The notes beneath the pieces are model-generated. The model had not been told where the DNA came from and ran no database searches. It worked only from the letters and a program-made list of their open reading frames with translations. From NCBI GenBank assembly GCA_007127275.1, contig SKZP01000443.1, positions 1 to 8,737 on the forward strand: 8,737 nucleotides of DNA, written 5' to 3'. Made by a program: the position numbers and the translations under genes. Numbering within the stretch: the first letter of the stretch is position 1; every line of letters begins with the position of its first letter. Positions 4,938-8,737 of the stretch are shown piece after piece. This DNA comes from Planctomycetota bacterium (GTDB lineage: Bacteria > Planctomycetota > UBA8742 > SKZP01).

Positions 4938-7694
4938 ATGAACACGCTCGCCTACCAATTCGGCGGTTCGCGCGACAACGGCCGTGTGCCTCGGGCGACC
5001 TACCGCGTGCAGTTGCGGCCGGGCTTCGGCTTTGCCGCGGCGGCGGCGGTGCTCGACTACCTTGCCGAGCTCGGGGTAAGCCACCTGTATACGTCGCCGT
5101 ACTTGCAGGCAGCCCCCGGCTCGCAGCACGGCTACGACGTCGTCGACTACACGCGGGTCAACTCGGAGCTCGGCGGCGAGGCCGCACACCACTTGCTGTG
5201 CGAAAAGCTTCGCGAGCTCGGCATGGGCCAGGTCGTCGACATGGTGCCCAATCACATGTCCGTGGCGACGCGCAACAACCGCTGGTGGTGGGACCTGCTG
5301 GAAAACGGCCCGGCGAGCCGCTACAGCAACACCTTCGACGTCGAGTGGGAGCCGCCGGATCCTCGCCTGCGTCACAAGCTCTTGCTGCCCATTCTCGGGG
5401 ATCACTACGGCCGCGTGCTCAAGGCGGGACACGTGAAGCTGCACCGCGAAGGCGGCGACTTTCTCGTCACCGTTTACGACGAGCACATCCTGCCGGCGTC
5501 ACCGGATTCGCTCGCCTGGCCGTTGCGGGGTGTGGCGGAGCGGACGCAGTCGGATGAGGTGGCCTTCATTGCGGATGTGCTCGAGATGCTTCCGCCGACG
5601 GATGAGGCGGATCCGGAACGGATTGAGCGACGCCACCGCGACAAGGCGCTGCTGGGGCGGATGCTGCGCGAGTTGTGCGAGACGCGGCCGGAGCTTGCCG
5701 CGGCCATTGACGGCGTCGTGGCGGAGATTTCCGCGGACGAGGCGGCGCTGGATGCGTTTCTCAACCGGCAGAACTACCGCCTCGCGTACTGGCGCACGGC
5801 GCGGCACGAGCTCGACTACCGCCGCTTCTTCGACATCAACCACCTCGCGGCGCTACGCATGGACAACCCGGGCGTCTTTGCCGACTCGCACGCCTTGATT
5901 CTCTCGCTTGCCGAGGCTGGCGAAATCCACGGGATTCGCGTCGACCACCCCGACGGCCTGCGCGACCCGGAGGAGTATTTTGCGCGACTGCGCGAAGCCG
6001 TGCCGCAGGCCTGGATTGTTGCCGAAAAGATCCTCGAGCCGCACGAGGAGTTGGCCGACTGGCCCATTGACGGCACGACCGGCTACGACTTCTTGTTGCG
6101 CGCCAACAACCTCTTTGTCGAGCCGCTGAACGAGCGAGCGCTGACGCGAGCGTATGAAGCGTTCACCGGCGAGGCGCTGCCGCCATTTCGCGAATTGGTG
6201 CGCGAGATGAAGGCGCTGGTGATTGATCAGTTACTCGCTGCGGATTTGACGCGGCTCGTCACGCTCTTGCGGGAAGTCTGCGAGCACCACCTCGACTACC
6301 GCGACTACGCGAACGAAGAGCTTTCTCGAGCGATGCGCGCCATTGTTATTGGCATGCCGGTCTACCGCACGTATGTGCGTCCCGGCGAGGGGGTGCGCCC
6401 GGCGGACATCGAGGCGCTCGGCGAAGCGGTCGGTTTCGCGCGCACCTACGAAGCGGAGGCGGATCCGCAGCTGTTCGAGTTTCTGCACCACCTGCTCGTC
6501 GGCCGCATCCCCGGCGCCTTGGAGCGCCAGTTTGTCGCCCGCTTCCAGCAGCTTACCGGCCCCGCCATGGCCAAAGGGATGGAAGACACGGCCATGTTCC
6601 GTCATCACCGCCTGATCTCGCTCAACGAGGTCGGCAGCGACCCGGACCTGTTCGGCCTCGAGCCGGAGGCGTTCCACGCGTACAACGCCCGCATGCAGAA
6701 CGAGTGGCCGCGCACCATGCTAGCCACCTCGACGCACGACACGAAGCGCGCCGAGGATACCCGCCTGCGCATCAACCTGTTGAGCGAGATTCCCGAGGCC
6801 TGGCACAGTGCCGTTCATGCCTGGCGCGAACACAACACCCGGCACCGCAAGAACGAGTCGTGGCCGGATGCGCCGACGGAATATCATCTGTACCAGGCGC
6901 TCGTGGGCACCTGGCCCATCTCGAGCGAGCGCTTGCAGCAGTACATGGAAAAGGCGACTCGCGAGGCGAAGCTGCATACGGCGTGGACGCGCATGGACGA
7001 GGAATACGAGTCGGCCTTGCGCCACTTCGTTGATGCGGTAGTGGCCGACGAAGCATTCCTTGCGCGACTGGAATCCTTTCTCGCACCCTTGATGCGACAT
7101 GCCGCGGTGCACGCCGCCGCGCAGGTGCTGTTGAAGCTCACCTCGCCCGGCGTGCCGGATGTGTATCAAGGCCAGGAGCTGGCGCGCTTTTGCCTCACGG
7201 ATCCGGATAACCGCCGCGACGTCGACTTCGAGGTGCGGCGTCGCATGTTGCAAGAAGTACGCGAACGAGCCGCGCCGCAGTGGCTCGGCGAGCCCAGCTC
7301 CACCGACGCGCTCAACCTCGAGGGCTACTCGCGACTCAAGCTCGGCGTCACACACACGGCACTGCACGTTCGCAAAACGCGCCCCTCCTGCTACAACGAC
7401 ACAGCTACCTACACCCCGCTTGTCGCCAGCGGTCCCGAGGCACGTCGTGTCGTAGCATTTCTGCGCAAGGCGCCGGCAACGCCCACTCCGCAAGCCGTCG
7501 CCACGGCAGTCCCACGGCTGACGCTCAGCCTCGGCGAGACAGGCTACGCGGGCACCCATTTGACGCTTGAGCCCGGCACATGGCGCGACGCCTTCACCGG
7601 GACGCATTACGAACTCTCCGAAACGCGGCCGAGCCTAGATCTCGTTGAACTTTGGAGCCGGTTCCCGCTCGCCTTGCTGATTCGGGAGGCGTGA
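4938..7694 (+). CDS. treY: Malto-oligosyltrehalose synthase (TreY, GH13 family)
   Basis: A 918-aa cytosolic enzyme that converts the reducing-end alpha-1,4 bond of a maltodextrin into the alpha,alpha-1,1 bond of malto-oligosyl trehalose; TreZ then releases trehalose. The N-terminus has the TreY opening TYRVQLRPGFGF and LYTSPYLQA, followed by GSQHGYDVVDYTRVN. The GH13 motifs are present in order: DMVPNH at 101-106, GIRVDHPDGLRDP with the nucleophile Asp336, WIVAEKIL with the acid/base Glu363, and STHDTKRAED with the transition-state Asp601. The family-specific C-terminal block PGVPDVYQGQE (737-747) and DPDNRR (755-760) distinguishes TreY from other GH13 enzymes. The length is within the TreY range. 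ATG 4938 is the only suitable early start; its ribosome binding site is poor (AAGG, 13 nt upstream). A TAGACT at 4925-4930 could be a -10 element for a nearly leaderless message, which is speculative. No treZ or treX is in the window. The downstream ABC gene begins one base after the stop and may be co-transcribed, although the functions look unrelated. Confidence 0.96.
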   Translation: MNTLAYQFGGSRDNGRVPRATYRVQLRPGFGFAAAAAVLDYLAELGVSHLYTSPYLQAAPGSQHGYDVVDYTRVNSELGGEAAHHLLCEKLRELGMGQVVDMVPNHMSVATRNNRWWWDLLENGPASRYSNTFDVEWEPPDPRLRHKLLLPILGDHYGRVLKAGHVKLHREGGDFLVTVYDEHILPASPDSLAWPLRGVAERTQSDEVAFIADVLEMLPPTDEADPERIERRHRDKALLGRMLRELCETRPELAAAIDGVVAEISADEAALDAFLNRQNYRLAYWRTARHELDYRRFFDINHLAALRMDNPGVFADSHALILSLAEAGEIHGIRVDHPDGLRDPEEYFARLREAVPQAWIVAEKILEPHEELADWPIDGTTGYDFLLRANNLFVEPLNERALTRAYEAFTGEALPPFRELVREMKALVIDQLLAADLTRLVTLLREVCEHHLDYRDYANEELSRAMRAIVIGMPVYRTYVRPGEGVRPADIEALGEAVGFARTYEAEADPQLFEFLHHLLVGRIPGALERQFVARFQQLTGPAMAKGMEDTAMFRHHRLISLNEVGSDPDLFGLEPEAFHAYNARMQNEWPRTMLATSTHDTKRAEDTRLRINLLSEIPEAWHSAVHAWREHNTRHRKNESWPDAPTEYHLYQALVGTWPISSERLQQYMEKATREAKLHTAWTRMDEEYESALRHFVDAVVADEAFLARLESFLAPLMRHAAVHAAAQVLLKLTSPGVPDVYQGQELARFCLTDPDNRRDVDFEVRRRMLQEVRERAAPQWLGEPSSTDALNLEGYSRLKLGVTHTALHVRKTRPSCYNDTATYTPLVASGPEARRVVAFLRKAPATPTPQAVATAVPRLTLSLGETGYAGTHLTLEPGTWRDAFTGTHYELSETRPSLDLVELWSRFPLALLIREA
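7684..7689 (+). promoter_or_regulatory. Strong ribosome binding site inside the end of treY
   Basis: GGGAGG lies 6 nt before GTG 7696, just upstream of the treY stop (7692-7694). It supports starting the ABC gene at this GTG rather than at the later ATGs, which lack a good Shine-Dalgarno. Confidence 0.5.
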
Positions 7695-7695
7695 A

Positions 7696-8673
7696 GTGCT
7701 GCGAAAATTGGTGAAAGCCCCGCGCGGCAGCGAACAGGATACCGTGACGGATTTCATCATGACGGCCGACTCGTCGAGCCCACCCAACATTCGTCATCAA
7801 CCACCTCCGACCCTTATGTCCGAGACACGTTCAACGTTCGCCGTCCGCTTGCGTGAGGTCAGCTTCGGATACCGGCCTGGAGATCCGGTGTTTGCCGAGT
7901 TGAATTGGCAACTCGCGACCGGAGATTTCGTCGGCCTTATTGGTCCCAATGGCGCCGGCAAGACGACGCTGCTGCATCTAATTGCGGGGCTGATGGCGCC
8001 ACAGGCGGGGAGCGTCTCCTTGTTCGACACACCGCTCGACGAGTGGGCGAGTCGCGCGCGCGCGCGTCACGTCGCGCTCGTTTCGCAAGAGGGACAGGTT
8101 CCGTTTGACTTTGCGGTACGCGAGGTCGTCGCCATGGGCCGCTTTCCGTATCACCGGCGCTTTTCGCCGTTGAGCGAGGCGGAGCACGAACTCGTGGAAC
8201 GCTGCCTCGAGGCGCTGGGGCTCGACGAGCTTGCCGAGGTGCCGGTGAGTCGGCTCTCCGGCGGAGAGCGCCAGCGCGTCGCCATTGCGCGCGCCCTTGC
8301 GCAGACGCCGCGGTTGTTGCTGCTCGACGAGGCGCTCAACCACCTCGACGTGCGACACCTCGCCCAAACGGTGCGGCTTGTACGGGAATTGCATGCGACG
8401 TGCGGCGTCACGGTGCTTGCGGTGATGCACGACCTCACGCTCGCGGCGGCGGCGTGCCCCACGCTTGCCTTGCTCGACGCCGGTCGTGTCCTCGCCGAGG
8501 GCGCGCCGGCCGAGGTGCTCGAGCCGTCTCGCCTCTCCAACGTCTACGGCTTGCCGGTACGCGTCCACGAGATACCGCAGGAAGGCGCCATTGGCGTAGC
8601 GATGGATTTCCGTGCCACGGAGGAGCTTGCACCGGCGTTGTGCGCCGCCTGGGGCGAAACGGCGACTCGGTAG
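7696..8673 (+). CDS. ABC transporter ATP-binding protein, FecE/HmuV/BtuD type (iron-siderophore, haem or cobalamin uptake)
   Basis: A 325-aa (from GTG 7696) or 285-aa (from ATG 7816) cytoplasmic ATPase that would power a metal-chelate or cobalamin importer. Residues use the longer numbering. Walker A is GPNGAGKTT (83-91), the Q-loop Gln is 131, the signature LSGGE is at 187-191, Walker B LLLLDE ends in Asp211-Glu212, and the H-loop is His245 in VMHDLTLA. VREVVAMGRFPYHRRF after the Q-loop is the hallmark of the FecE/HmuV/BtuD branch. The substrate cannot be told from the ATPase alone. The fold begins near residue 47 (FAVRLREVSFGY), so the first 40 residues of the long form, including a Pro/Ser-rich stretch, are extra. 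The strong GGGAGG favours GTG 7696, while family length favours ATG 7816, and GTG 7744 and ATG 7759 are also possible. Permease and binding-protein genes are not in the window and may follow. It ends with a TAG at about the usual family length. Confidence 0.9.
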   Translation: MLRKLVKAPRGSEQDTVTDFIMTADSSSPPNIRHQPPPTLMSETRSTFAVRLREVSFGYRPGDPVFAELNWQLATGDFVGLIGPNGAGKTTLLHLIAGLMAPQAGSVSLFDTPLDEWASRARARHVALVSQEGQVPFDFAVREVVAMGRFPYHRRFSPLSEAEHELVERCLEALGLDELAEVPVSRLSGGERQRVAIARALAQTPRLLLLDEALNHLDVRHLAQTVRLVRELHATCGVTVLAVMHDLTLAAAACPTLALLDAGRVLAEGAPAEVLEPSRLSNVYGLPVRVHEIPQEGAIGVAMDFRATEELAPALCAAWGETATR

Positions 8674-8737
8674 CCGGCTCGCACGACGAAGCGAAAGCGT
8701 GGCAACACTCGGGATCTCGCCACACAGCTTACGCACA

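Noticed and set aside
4512..5486. Antisense open frame over the pre-treY gap and the treY 5' end
   Set aside because: More than half overlaps the clearly coding treY, and the gap portion shows no family features or ribosome binding site.
7978..8736. Antisense open frame over the ABC gene reaching the right edge
   Set aside because: It is the mirror of the conserved ATPase motifs, and its product is Arg/His-rich with no recognisable domain.
8674..8737. The frame after the ABC stop stays open to the window edge, as if TAG were read through here too
   Set aside because: The ATPase is already full length at the TAG, and the extension is short and basic with no family match. It is better read as non-coding sequence.

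Overview
The window is visibly GC-rich, with the third-position G/C bias of a high-GC bacterium. All confident genes lie on the + strand. A FecR-type periplasmic domain fused to an anti-sigma factor, an OleC-type beta-lactone synthetase and a FecE/HmuV/BtuD-type ABC ATPase together suggest a Gram-negative organism. The lineage cannot be fixed from the sequence; a myxobacterial/deltaproteobacterial, acidobacterial or other high-GC environmental bacterium would fit.

Layout: (1) Up to position 1559 is an oleC-like gene that enters from the left edge. One in-frame amber codon at 783-785 interrupts it, and both sides remain intact in the same frame. (2) 1560-2049 is a 490-nt non-coding or leader stretch with a good hairpin and a possible 49-aa leader ORF that ends in a GTGA overlap with the next gene. 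(3) 2050-4403 is a two-gene cassette: an ECF sigma factor, then a 521-aa single-pass anti-sigma/FecR protein with a roughly 160-residue C-terminal domain I do not recognise. (4) 4404-4937 is a 534-nt stretch without a convincing gene. It holds a hairpin framed by 10-nt direct repeats, a second C/G hairpin and a pair of imperfect 17-nt repeats. (5) 4938-7694 is treY, malto-oligosyltrehalose synthase, with all catalytic residues present. (6) 7696-8673 is an ABC transporter ATPase of the iron-siderophore/haem/cobalamin type. A strong ribosome binding site at the end of treY makes its start ambiguous.

The sigma and anti-sigma/FecR genes clearly work together as a trans-envelope signalling module. 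Its target genes are not evident here, although the nearby metal-chelate uptake ATPase is a speculative candidate. TreY makes malto-oligosyl trehalose, but its partner TreZ is not in the window. OleC normally acts with OleA, OleB and OleD in long-chain olefin synthesis; none of these is visible. The observations most worth following up are the amber-interrupted oleC and the unrecognised C-terminal domain of the anti-sigma/FecR protein.
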